Assembly: GCA_013398955.1 (NCBI GenBank)
Contig: VWPU01014034.1
Coordinates: 1 to 64,000, forward strand
Source: Callaeas wilsoni
Taxonomy: Eukaryota; Chordata; Aves; Passeriformes; Callaeidae
DNA: 64,000 nt
Direction: 5' to 3'
Made by a program: the position numbers and the translations under genes. The notes below the pieces were generated by a model. That model was not told the origin of the DNA. It searched no databases and saw only the letters and a list, made by a program, of their open reading frames with translations. Position 1 is the stretch's first letter; the number at the start of each line of letters is the position of its first letter. Shown in pieces: positions 47,902 through 60,200 of this stretch.

Positions 47902-48769
47902 TACATTACACAGTGCACAGTGCTGCTTTCTGGCCTGATTTTTTTTAATAGTAAGGTACATGTTGTCTTCTGAAACACTTGGCATATTCCTGGTTGACAG
48001 AGGTAGGGGTTTCCCCAAGTATTTCTTAAACCAACTTGACATTTCATATAATTATATCTACAACCAGAGAGTAAGCACTCGAGCTATCACATTATCCGAG
48101 TTTTGCATATATGAAAATAATTGCACCATCTCCTGAATCAGGGAAAGGCACAACCAGCCTGGTTAAACCCTAGTATTAGTAGGAGAAACGGTTATAATTT
48201 TATTAATCACCATTTTTGCAGCGGTGCTGGGGATGAACTGCTCCCTGACATTCCATCATGCGCACAACAGGCACGATTAAACCCTTCCTCCCCACAAGAG
48301 CCCACTCTGGATGTTCCTTTGTTCAAGCCCAGGGCATGAACTTGCCAGGCGTGTAATTAAATCTGCTCGTTCGGGGTGGGCCTGATCCCACAGATGTGTC
48401 TATTAACAGGCCCTCCAAGAACAGCCAGCTCACTCGGGTGTGAAGCAGGGCTGGAGCCCCCAAACAAATGGATGGGATGAAAGGCAGGCGTTCAGCACTG
48501 TGGTATTTACTTCTTTCAGGCAGCCAGGCCTGTCTTTTTCATCCAGTCCATTTTCTGTTTTCTCAAAACGGAAATTATGCTCACACCACACTGGTGTCCT
48601 CGGGCAGGAGACGCACACAACCCTCTCGTGGAAGTTCGGAAGAAGTGGGCAGCCTTCTCTATTCTGAGCACATTTAAGCCCTACCAATCCTTCTGAGCAA
48701 ACAACAAAGCTTGGTAAACACGACATGTACATCTGATAGACCCAAATATGTGCACTCAGCATTAAGGAA

Positions 48770-49080
48770 GCTTATAGAAAAGAGGGAGAGGAACTTTTTA
48801 CATGCGCAGATAGTGATAGGGCAAGGAGTGAATGTTCTAAACTAAAAGAAGAGAGATTTAGATTAGATATTAGAAAGGAATTCTTCCCTGTGAGGGTGGT
48901 GAGGCCCTGGCACAGGGTGCCCGGAGAAGCTGTGGCTGCCCCATCCCTGGAAGTGTCCAAGGCCAGGCTGGCCAGCTCTGAGAAACCTGCTCTGATGGAA
49001 GGTGTCCCTGCCCATGGCAGGGGGTCAGAACGAGATGATTTTTAAGGTCCCTTCCAACCAAAACCACTCTGTGATTCTAC
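48770..49080 (+). mobile_element. CR1 LINE 3' fragment
   Basis: GATTTAGATTAGATATTAGA, GGTGGTGAGGCCCTGGCACA, CCATCCCTGGAAGTGTCCAA, AAAACCACTCTGTGATTCTA. Confidence 0.93.
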
Positions 49081-49420
49081 AACTATATATATTTATTTGT
49101 GTTTCTCAGCTGTCGGCAAATTGCAAGAAGCAGCAAACTTTCCTCCTCCAGTGCTGAAAATAAATTAAGCCCCAAAAATTTAGTTTTTCTTTTGACATCC
49201 TGTATTTTTTTTCAGATTCCTGTGATTGGTGTCTAACCATTTTTTTTTGCATTGCTGAAGCATGGGGAAGAACAGTGGCCAACTCCCAGGAATCCTCTGG
49301 AGGCTTCACGGGCAAGGACTGAATTATCAGCACTGGTGCAGACTGTGAGGAAGCACCTGCACTGAGCTGGTGTCACTTTTCTTACCTCCGCCTCTTCTTC
49401 CCTTACAGTACAGGAAAAAT
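49081..49420. other. Short intronic stretch, no recognised features
   Basis: Between two CR1 copies facing opposite ways. T runs at about 49206 and 49240. Confidence 0.35.
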
Positions 49421-49541
49421 CTCAGAATCACAGAATGATTTGGGTTGGAAAGGACCTTCAAGGTCATTTCATTCCCACTTCCCCTGTCATGGGCAGGGAC
49501 ACCTTCCAGTAGACCAGGTAGCCCAAAGCCCCATCCACCCA
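49421..49541 (-). mobile_element. CR1 LINE 3' fragment
   Basis: CTCAGAATCACAGAATGATT, GGAAAGGACCTTCAAGGTCA, GGGCAGGGACACCTTCCAGT. Confidence 0.92.
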
Positions 49542-50959
49542 AGAGACAAAAGCCTGCCAGACACAGATTGAAGGGTGGCAACCACATCAGGTCAGGGTGT
49601 CTGAGCTAAACAGCCCTGCCAGTTTTAGCTTAGAAGCAGCACTAAACTAAATCCAGCCATCCCAAATGGGCAGCTGAGCTGATGGCTCACAGAACCCCGT
49701 GCCCTTTTAGGAGAATGTATTGAATTATCCTCTCCAGTGGCTAAAGACATGAAAAAAGAGGGAGAGCTGTAGGCTCTGCAATCTCTTACAGCAACCCTCC
49801 AGCAAAGTGCACAAAGTGACTTGATATTGGTTCTCATAAAGACACTTACTCCCCTGTTCCCTTCTCTACAGAGGGAGAGATGCATTTGCAGCGCAGTGCC
49901 TTGCTTTGGTTGAGTGCTTAACACCCCTGGTTTTCTTAAGAGTTAACAAATGCTGCTGAGCATATTTACAGCCCACATAAATAGTGTTTGAAAAATAAAA
50001 AAAAATACCTTTCCACCCCCTCTTGCTGTGGAGCAGCACTGGAGGCGATAGAAGGGTAAATTCATCCCTAAGCTCCGTTTACTGCAGCTGTCCTTGAAAA
50101 GAAGGAAGACTTATTTTCAGTACATGAGTATCAGTTATACTGGGAGAGAGAAACAGTAATTCCCTCCAGAGGAACTCAGCTAAATCCACTCTATGGCCCA
50201 GGAAATACCTGATGGAACAGATCACGTATTGCATTCCCAGGCCTTGCTTTACCAAACCCCAGTGTCACAACAGCACACCTTAAGCATCAGCAAGATCTTT
50301 TCTGTTCTTGCTTCCCAAAAGACAGCACCACCTGTCCTACTCTGTTTTCACTGCCTGTCCCTCTGTGGGGGGAAACACAACTTGGAAGTGTAAGTCTTTG
50401 CTGAGAACATAAAACAATGAACAAATGCACCAGAACCACAGCTGAAAAAGGATGACAGAGACAGGTATAATGCCTGTTTTCCAGGGAAAGAATACTGATC
50501 CCCCTCCATTAGCATTAGGAACTGGTGTTCACATAAATATTAACAGTTTTCATTTACTACTTTCCCACCTTATGGCAGATACCCCTCTGAGGAAACTATT
50601 TTCCCACTTTCGAAACTACCCCCGAATTTCCCAGCTGAAGCTGTGAAGCAAAAGCAAGAAATTTCCCAGAAAGCAAATAGCTCACTTTCTATTTGTGCTT
50701 TTGTTTGTTTTAACCCTATAGAACGTGGGCACACAAGGTTTCATGCCTGAGAAATTACATCTTTGCCATTCCTTTCACTTCATGTCAGATAAAAGATGAG
50801 AAAGGGAAGAGATGATGTACTGCAATTGATACCTGTCAATATGTTAGAAGGCCAGCAGCGAGAGATCTTACTGTCTTTGTCTCTTTTTCAGAAATTTGAA
50901 GGTTTCTCTGTCTTCCATTATAAATCCCAGGCCAAGCTGTCCCTGCATCCAACAATCAT
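49542..50959. other. Upstream intron, no recognised features
   Basis: No gene, RNA or repeat family recognised. Confidence 0.4.
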
Positions 50960-51128
50960 TGAATCACAGAATGGTTTGGGTTGGAAGGAGCCTTAAAGAT
51001 CATCTCATTCCAGCCCCTGCCATGCACAGGGATGTCATTCACTATCCCAGGTTGTTCCAAGCCCCATCCAGCCTGGTCCTGAACACCTTCAGGGATGGGG
51101 AGTCCACAACTTCTCTGTGTGCCTGACT
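50960..51128 (-). mobile_element. CR1 LINE 3' fragment
   Basis: TTGAATCACAGAATGGTTTG, CAGGGATGTCATTCACTATC, CCCCATCCAGCCTGGTCCTG. Confidence 0.93.
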
Positions 51129-53455
51129 AGATCCAAGTGGACAAAGACATTCTGAACACAGCTCATAATTTGTGAATAAAGTAGGAAAATTGGTGATTGC
51201 TACAAACTGGTAGGAAGCTCACTACACACAAGGGAATTCACCAGCATCCACATTCCAGAAAAAAAGAAAACAAATCACCGATGCAGGCATTTCCCACCCT
51301 GCAGAACAGCTCTTCTCTGTGGCACAAGTGGTGGATGGTCAATCATGTCCTCTCCAAAACACTTCTGGAGAAACAGAAGGTGCATGAAGACCTTGGTGCT
51401 GTAAATTCAGCTCAGACATTAAATATCCATTAGAAATGGATAATTAAATTAAGAAGGAGACAGCCAATAGGAAGCTGTGCATGGAGGGAGCCCTGCTGGT
51501 GCTCAGCAATGGGGCCAGCTGAGAACCGACAAAGAGCAAATTGAGTGTTAAGAGGAGGGAAATAAAGCAAGTGCCAGAGCTCTGCTTGGCAGGAAAAGTG
51601 TAATAGATTCTGTCTAGGAGATGTATCAGCATCTGGGGCTTTTAAATCACACAGGAAGGCAGAGGGGAGCAAAGCTTTTAGCACTCAAAGCAAAATCTGC
51701 AACGAGATCTTTATGATGATGAAATGCACTCAGGAGTGAGGGAATTAACAAGAGGCAAAATGCCTGGAAGGACACTGGACACTGCAGCTCTTCCCTCATC
51801 CTTTACCAAAATTTTGATCCCTAAGAAGAAGATGGCAGGATTTTTCCCCCTTCCTTGTTTCCCAGTCTGACAGCTTGGAAACAAAAAGTTATTTCTTTGC
51901 AATTTTTGTAATCACGCAAGATCCTTGAAATGCTTCAAAATTACAAAGGAAAGAGCAATGTGTAACATAAATTACCAACATGATTACAGAAAGAAGCCCT
52001 GTGTCAGATTTTGCCCAGAAATGGTGAAAGAATCAGTGTCAAGTCTGAGCTAAGACCTTGGGGTATCCAACTCCTCAGTCTTGTCCTGAACACCAGGAAA
52101 AAACAAGTTTCTACAATTCCCATCATCTCCTCTTCCCATGGAGGAAAGATGGAGACCTTCTTACTGAAAAATGGGGGGACTTCTAGGCCTCATATATTTT
52201 CAGAGAAGCTTCAGATCTAATCTGAACACTTTGAAAATATCTTAAAGCATCTGATTAAGGAATCACCCATTCCAAATAGTTTATTTTCAGTGACACATCA
52301 CTGCACTGCTCGAATAGAATTTACTGTCTACGTCAGATGGCAGCTAAACCATCTCATCCTCCCCTTTGTCCACACAAACAGAATAATTTTGCATCTTTTT
52401 CTGCACCAGCATATCCCTAAAAGAACAAACACTTGCACATTACCAGGCTGGGTGTGTCAGTGGACAACACTACTGGAGATAAAAAGACTGCATAATTACA
52501 TTATCCACCCTTACAGTGGCGGGAAAAAAATCCTCATATACCCCTTAAAATACCCTTGCAACACTGAGAAGGTGGAATTTGGATTGTGTATCTGCAAATG
52601 TACCTCTACACGCACTGGCTAAGTGCAGCTGCCCCTGGCATGAGGCAAGAGAGCTGCTTAACCCCAGAGCTAAAAGCTCACATGGAGCTCTCCGTCAAAG
52701 ATTGATCCAGACCTTGAGAGGGAAATAATTAATACAGACCAAAAAGCACAAATTTCTGCCTCAACAAGGCCAGGAAAGGTGAAGCAGCATCATTTTCCAG
52801 TCTCACACAAGGTAGCTCAGAAGTAGGGAAAGGTGTTAAGAGCCTACAACATTAATTAAGTTAATAGTTTGGGATTTAAGACAGGACATCAAACATGCCT
52901 GCTATATTGCAATCCATTTGTGTGTGCCTGCTCCAAAATCCCAGAGCAAAATTATGTCGCTGCAGATGCAAGGACATGGGTTCTGCTTTGCAGATTTCAA
53001 TCAAGCAGAATTTACCATTCAGCTGGGTCCTTCTGGAACACAAGAAGCTGACCTTGAAAAATTACTATGAAAGCTTCAAAAGATGGTCGGTGTTTGATCC
53101 TGCATAAAATGCAACCACCAGGAATGTCAGGAGATTGTGTCTGAATGAGCACTCTGCTCTTTCTTTCCACATTGGTCTTGTTTTCCTGTTAGCAAAGTCA
53201 GTGATCTATTCTCGCTCCAGTCTCAGGTGCGGGAAACTCACCGTGCGCAAAGTATTTCTCCTCTGGTCTCACACTAACACTGAGCAATGTTTGCACAGTT
53301 TGTCCAGGAAAGTTATTTTTTACCCAAGTGGGGTTGCAACTTTACCTTTGTCTGTCTCTAATTACTGTGAAGAAATTAAAATATGCAGACAGGGCAATCT
53401 GCTGTTCTCCATTTCTTCTGCCCTGAGGATGACAGTCCCATTTCCCGAGAGCCTT
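51129..53455. other. Upstream intron, no recognised features
   Basis: About 2.3 kb. Many short open frames, none with a recognisable domain or convincing splice pattern. Confidence 0.4.
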
Positions 53456-53600
53456 ATCATAGAATCCCAGAATGGTTTGAGTTGAAAGAGACCTTCAAGT
53501 TCATCTTGTTTCAAACCCCTCCCACTTCCAGGGATGGGAATTCCACAGTTTCTCTGGGCAACCTGTGCCAGGGCCTCACCACCCTCTGAGTAAAGGATTT
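53456..53600 (-). mobile_element. CR1 LINE 3' fragment with internal deletion
   Basis: ATAGAATCCCAGAATGGTTT, then a jump from CAAACCCCTC to CACTTCCAGGGATGGGAATT, which removes the usual GGGCAGGGACACC segment. CTGTGCCAGGGCCTCACCAC follows. Confidence 0.9.
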
Positions 53601-53739
53601 AGGATTGCTCTGCCTGGTGGGATTGCCACACCCATTCTCTCCATCTCTCTCCTCCTTCCCCACTTGTTTCCTCTCTCACACATGGCAGTGATGTGAAATC
53701 CTTCCAAAACCTCCTTCCGAGGACAGCAATGAATCTCAT

Positions 53740-53920
53740 CTTGGCCAGGTTTCCCAGAGAAGCTGTGGATGCCCCATCCCTAGAAGTGTTCAAGGCCAGA
53801 TTGGATGGGGCTTGGAGCGACCTGGGATAGTGGAAGGTGTCCCTGCCCATGGCAGGAGGTTGGAACTGGATGGCCTTTGAGGTCTTTTTCAGCCCAAACC
53901 ATTCTATAGATTCTATGAAT
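53740..53920 (+). mobile_element. CR1 LINE 3' fragment, inverted relative to the previous copy
   Basis: AGGTTTCCCAGAGAAGCTGT, CTTGGAGCGACCTGGGATAG, CAGCCCAAACCATTCTATAG, ATTCTATGA. Forms a head-to-head inverted pair with 53456-53600, 140 bp apart. Confidence 0.94.
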
Positions 53921-55874
53921 CTGTTTATTCATTCATGAAGTCCCAACCAGATACTGTAACCACTTCTGTAAGAGATGAGTTGGCTTTTTTTTTTTGCCTT
54001 GTCTCTAATCTCCCTAAATTTATGAAGTGCTGTTCTACAGACATCCACTGATTCTTTATCCTCTTTATCCTCCTTCCCTTCCAAAACATCTTCCAGCAGA
54101 AAATTTATAAGACTGTTCTCCAAATAAAATTTTTCCCAAGGCAAGCACAGGCATTATACAAGATCTGAGCCAATGGATCAGGACAGAATTTCGTGTGTCA
54201 ACACCTGTCTCCAGAACCTATGGAGAAGTTACAAAATGGAGAGGTAACCTACAAAGGAATGCTCTGTCAAAGCCATAATTTTTTAGGAGGCTTTTTTAAT
54301 ACCTTGCAGGAGAAGGGTTTAATCTCCTTACCCTTTACCACAACCATTAGAGCTGTGTATATTCTTTGGGGTGACAGAAATAGTTGTTCCCTCTTTGTGC
54401 TCAGATGAATTTTTGGCTATAGTGATGCCTTCCCACAGCAACTTTCACTCGCTGACGGGTAGCTGGAGTCTTCCATGACCAACTTTGGACCAACCAACCA
54501 AAACAACTCCCAGACAGTTATATCCCAAAGCATACAAACTAAGCTCTCCACAGGGCTTAGCATCAGATTACAGAGCCTTGTGTTCTAAGCACCCTCATGT
54601 GTGCAAGCCATGAAGGAAAAACAAGCTGTCTACAAACACACCCAAGCACTTGATCTGTTTCTGAAGGCTCCTTGCTCCAGCTCAAATGTAGTTTTCAGTC
54701 CTGAAGCAGCAAGTTTTACAAGTTATCTGTGAGCAGAGCAGTCACAAGTTTGATGCCAATGCAGAGATCCACAGGCATTTTACCTTTTCTAACTTTTAAC
54801 CTGGAACTAGAAACACCATCTCTAAAAAAAGCAAAGCATTTAGCCCACCAGAACATCCAAATGGAGAACTAGCTCCAGAGTTTCTCCAAAGCACTGAAGT
54901 TTGAAGGCCAGTTATCAAGTATATTAAAAAAAAGGAAAATGCAAAGAAAAAAAAAAAAAGGTGGAGAACAGCTCCCGCATTAGAGCACACCAACACGAAT
55001 TTGTTTATTTTTAAATGATTTGCATCTTCAAATGGTGACACCCCTCCCAGAAGGCAAAGCCAATATTCTGATCTGGTTTTCGATCTTCTAAATGCAGGCA
55101 CAGCCAGAGGAAGGCAAGCTCGAGCCTAGGGGGAAGCACTCACAGGCTGCAGCCCAGGAACCAGCACTGCCACAGGGAAGCTCCAGTTGGGCCCCAGGCT
55201 GGGGTTAATCTCTGCATTATTTCCCGGCACCTGGCCAAGCTCTGTACACAACTTTTGCTGCACAGCCTTTCATCCGTGGGCACGTGTTTCTGCCAAGCTA
55301 CAGATAAAACTAATCTCGGCCACTGGGGGTCATTAAAAGGCCTGTTAGAGCCTCCTCCCAGGAACTGAGCTACTTCTCATGCCAGAATCTGACATCTTCG
55401 CTCCTTTAAGGATTTCTCAGGATCTCTGCGTTATAACCCTTTAGGACCAGCAGCCACTAAGTCATCTTCATTTTCTGACTCACTGTAGAGGTTTCCCCTC
55501 CTTTCCTGCTTCACTTAGATGTGACAGAGCCACTGTTGAAAGGTAAATCAGCACCCAAAAATCATCCCAGGCAAATAAATATGATTTAGAAAAGAACAGC
55601 AGAAGAAATTTAACAGCATATTAAAATTCTGCTGACAAATTCTCCTGACTCTTGAGGTGATCTCCTGATCTCTGTCCCGTCTGCAGGCTGCGCAGGAAAG
55701 GAAACCTTCCAAGGAAATGGTGACAGTACTCTCCTCCCTCCCCTCTTCAAGACACACATGAGGATCCTTTAGTAAAGCCTTTGACATTGCTTCCCATTCC
55801 CTCCCAGCATTCTCCTGGAGAAACTGGCTGTTCACGGACTGGACAGGTTTTCTGTGAAAAAAACTGGCTGGTGG
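53921..55874. other. Upstream intron, no recognised features
   Basis: Poly-A run at about 54938-54959. No exon or transposon recognised. Confidence 0.4.
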
Positions 55875-56240
55875 TGAATGGAGTTAAATCCAGTGTGGTG
55901 GCTGGCCACAAGTGGCTCAGTACTGGGGACAGTCCTATTTTAATATCTTTATTGATGATGCAGAGTGGGGGGAATGTTTAGCCTGGAGAAAAGGAGGCTC
56001 AGGGGGAACCTTCTCACCTTTCACAACTCCCCGACAGGAGAGTGCAGCCAGATGGGGTTTGGGCTCTGCTCCCAGGGAACAAGGGACAGGACAAGAGGAA
56101 ACAGCCTCGAGTTGCCCCAGGGGAAGGTTAGATTTGATTTTAGGAAAAAATTCTTCACCAAAATGGTTGTCAAGCATTGAAACAGAATGCCCAGGGAAGT
56201 GGTTGAGAGCTGTGCCCATCCTTCTGATGCAGATGCAGGT
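55875..56240 (+). mobile_element. CR1 LINE fragment joining reverse-transcriptase palm coding to the 3' region
   Basis: The 5' part reads CACAAGTGGCTCAGTACTGG, then codes QSYFNIFIDDAE, which matches the CR1 reverse-transcriptase palm block. It then passes directly to AGCCTGGAGAAAAGGAGGCT and CAGAATGCCCAGGGAAGTGG, close to the 3' end of ORF2. A large internal deletion is implied. No ATTCTATG end is seen. Confidence 0.82.
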
Positions 56241-57047
56241 CAGAGCTGGAGCTCCAGGGGATTCCAGGATAAGGGTTTGGTTTGAGCATGAAGCCATTCC
56301 TCAGTCTGCACTGACCGGGACGTGGACATAAATATGCTCGTGCCAAACGAGGGAAAGTATTTATACAGCATAAAAAACAATGTCATAAACAATGTCATTG
56401 GCTTCGCCTTGGGAAACCTGGTCAAGCAAAGCAGCAGGGGCAAGGGAGGAAGGGACTGAGAGATGCAGGATGAAAACAACTGGGGAAAAGAGATAGAAAG
56501 AAGAAAATAGCAGGGGGAATAAAGCTGAATCACTGCTGTGTCTGAACCAGTGAATATGGAGGGGGTGGGATTTTTAGAAATAGGAAAGAGAGGGACAGCA
56601 AATCAAGAGAAATACCCAGCATTTCTCCCCAAAAGGAAGGCTGGCTTTTGTTTTCAGCCACGAAGAGGAATTCACAGCGTGTTCCGGCAGTGAAAGGCCC
56701 CGGCCGTGGGCTGGGAATCCCTCCTGCCTGACTCACAGTCCCCCAGACGCAAATGCCAGAGGGGAGAGATGCTACCAGGAGCTTTTCTAAGGCTTTCTAC
56801 TGCAAACAGGCACTGCCACCGTCTTGGGTGATGCTGAAATGCTGGCCTGGTCCTCAGCCCCTCTCCCTCAGTTCTGAGGATGTCTCAGACATGTCTGGAA
56901 GAAGTAAAATACAGCAACAAAAGAAAAACGAATTAAAAAAAAAGGAGACGGACCAAAAAGGACAGGATGTTCAACCAGAAACCAGAAACAAAAGAATTGG
57001 AGAGCAGCGGCAAGAAAAGCATCCCTCCTCCCACCAACTAGACATCA
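56241..57047. other. Upstream intron, no recognised features
   Basis: A-rich toward 56900-56960. No exon identified. Confidence 0.4.
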
Positions 57048-57236
57048 TGAAAGGAAAAGGAAAAGGAAAAGGAAAAGGAAAAGGAAAAGGAAAAGGAAAA
57101 GGAAAAGGGGAAAGGGGAAAGGAGGAGGAAAATGGGGAAGGGGACGGGAAAGGAAAGGAAAGGAAAGGAAAGGAAAGGAAAGGAAAGGAAAGGAAAGGAA
57201 AGGAAAGGAAAGGAAAGGAAAGGAAAGGAAGAAAAT
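57048..57236. repeat. Polypurine microsatellite: (AAAAGG)n then (AAAGG)n
   Basis: A hexamer block AAAAGG at about 57054-57107 is followed by an impure G/A section, then about 17 units of the pentamer AAAGG at about 57147-57230. The strand is purine throughout except a T near 57133 and a C near 57145. Open frames of Lys/Gly and Phe/Ser/Leu through it are artefacts. Confidence 0.97.
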
Positions 57237-60200
57237 AAATGAAGCAAAGCTGATTCTTACCAAGTCAAATCTGAGGGTATGGAGGGAAAAAAGCATTGAC
57301 ATAAGACAGATTAAGAAGTCAATTAACATCCCTCATCCTGTGGGAGTAGAGGGTGCCAGGTATTCCCCAAATACAAAGTGGCCCAATCTCTATCTCCAGG
57401 AAATTCAGTCTCCCAAAAGGAAGCTCTTGTTTGCCACAGTGGCTATTTTCTTATTGTACATAAACATGAACTTTTTCTCCCTGACAGAATGTCAATATGG
57501 CCTGGCTTCCTCTTCACTAATAAGCAATAAATGCAAAAACCCCTTGGAGAAGAAAAAAAAAAATTAAAAATCAGCGAAAATACTGAAATTGTGTTAATAG
57601 ATCCAAAATTTAAAAGTATGAATCGACAGCAGTTTGGTTTAGCAGAAAGACTATAAAAGGAGAGGTACGAAATGACAGTATGACTGAAACCTCCAAATTA
57701 CATTTAAAAAAACCACACACGCTGCACATCCATTCCCCCCAGGTATGCACATCCTGTATATTTTTAGTGATTTTATTGTTGTTAGATCCTGCCTTGGAAT
57801 TATCCGTGTATTGTTCAAAGTCCCAGCCATCTGGCTACAGTCTGGCTGGTAAAGCACTTCAGGAAAACCAGCAGACAACTCATCTTTCCCCACCTGCTTA
57901 ACTCCCGCAGCACCTGAAATAAATCTAAAATACTGGCTACTGTAGGATTGCAATAAAGGGTTTTTTGCTGCATTTTGTCATAAACCCAAGTTCTTTGCAA
58001 ACTGTATTTTACAGCAAACCCTCTTTCTAAATCTCTGCTTTACATCATTTTGCAGAAGTGAAAATAATAATAAAAAAGAACTCAGAGGAACAAGTGGGAG
58101 AAAGTGATACAGAAATCTTATTTTGCCCAGCCCATCACTTTGGTTGCCTCCACACACATGGAAAAGTATAGGAGGTCTGAAATTTTCAGACTTCCAGGAC
58201 TGGTTTTCCCCTTCATAACCTCTTTTTTTTAGGGGAGAATGGGATGGCTCCCAGTGGTCTTCCCACACAGCTTCATACACAACAGACCTGTTTCACATGC
58301 CAAGTTCAAGGCATGTGCTATTCCCAGCCCCAAAAGACGGATTTATGACTTTAAAAATCTTCAGATGGATTTATGACTTCAAAAAATCTTCTTTACATAA
58401 ACTTCGTCCTTCTACATTGCCAGCTGTATCCCTATTTCCATTTCTGTATCTCTCTTAGGAGAGCAGAAGGAATAGAGAATATTGTATTTTACACAGCTTG
58501 GCTGTGGCCAGCTCTTTGTTCTTCTGCTCTCCACCAAGGACCTAAGAAAAGCACTTAGAGGAAAAAAATAAAATTCCACACCTAACCAAACAATGCTCTA
58601 TGCATTCATATGTATGGAATATTCTTTGTCTCTCTGAAAATCCACTCTCAAACCTCTGGGTGAAGCTTTTAAAGAAAGGAATGGCCAAACACACAAATAT
58701 TAATGGGAAATATTCCACTTTAGCACATTGCTGGGCACCAAGGGATTTAGGGGCAATCAGATTTGACTGGCTACAAAAAAAAAAAAAACCTAGTAAAACC
58801 ACATTGGTTGAAATTTCAAGAGATCCTTAAAAACCTTCCAGAGCAGAAAGGGGCCTTGGACTATCCACTCCCACACCCCCAGCTGCATCATCAGGTACCT
58901 GTAGATCTGTGAGGTCTGACCTTAAAGAGTCTCTGAAAATAGGGCATGAACTGTAAAAAAGCCCATTGGGAATATTTTAATCCTGGTACTTTATCTCCCA
59001 TGAACCACCTGCCCACCAATTCAAGCTTGATTTCCACTGAAAACACTGGGTTTAGAAGGAATTAAAGGATTTTTAATGTACTTAGGATGTGTTCATATAG
59101 AAAAAAAATAGTATCATCATCCCATTGCAGCCTTCAGCAGCCAGAAAAAGGTGAGAAACACAGAGATATCCCCAAAACGTGTTTCCTGCTTGGGATCAGG
59201 AAATAATAGGAAACTGGTTTTAGAAACACCTATACAACCACTTGTACACCTGAGAACCTCTTTAAACTGCTTCTTCCACCCCACCTGCAGCACCACCACT
59301 ACCTTCAGCCACAGCAACAGCCACTGAATGTGCTCATAAATCCCAAACATTAATATCCAAGTAGAACAGAAATTCGGGGAAGATCTGCAAGGCATACATC
59401 CTAACATCCAATTTAAAATCCCTCCTTGCTCCTAAATGCTTTCCATCCACACTAATTCATCCTAATCCCCAATCTACCTGCTTACATCTGTCGAGTCCTT
59501 CCTCACTGTTGATCTTTAATCCCTGCCCACTTCTAGCTGCCAGTGTCAGTCTCCAAGCAAACGTCACCTGGAAGAAGAGATATTCAGAAATAACGTTTCT
59601 GGACTGACAGCATGGATCAAAGTTTTATTCCTTTTTGTTTTTTCTTTCTCTCCACTCAAATTGTTTGTATCATACGTATTTGGGTCAGCTGTGTCTACCC
59701 TTCCATTATGTACAGAAGTGAGATTTGTGTATGTTCTGCAAATAAATACATCCTTAGAATAGGGCTGCAGAACAGAAATCCACTACTGTGTTTTTTCAGT
59801 ATCTCTATAAATCTCCACCCCCATTTTCCTGGCAGAAGGTAATGCCATAAAACTCCACTTGCATTTTCAAAGAGAAAAAGGAAAATTCACGCACACACAA
59901 AGGATGCTGAATTATTTTATTTCTAATCAATTAAGAAATTCTACATCCTTGAGAATTTAATTAATTGGGTAATACTAAGTACAGGAGAGAAGGAAACAAG
60001 AAAACAGGGAAGTTAAGAGATTTGCATCTGGCCACACTATGGAGTAGTGACAGAGGTGACAAAGATGTGGATGTGCTCTCCAAAAAATCAGAGACTTGGT
60101 AGGCTACAAGCTTCATTCATGCACAGAGATTTTGCTAATGTATCTATTATTACTTTAAATATTAATATTTTTAATACTATTAATATATTAACATGTCAAA

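Larger units (their letters stand above)
46613..48769. other. Upstream intron, mostly unique-looking
   Basis: No transposon or exon recognised in 2.2 kb apart from the two short tandem duplications listed next. Confidence 0.4.

Noticed and set aside
56753..57238. 161-codon frame ending in a Lys/Gly repeat
   Set aside because: Its length comes from the polypurine microsatellite, which has no stop codons in these frames.
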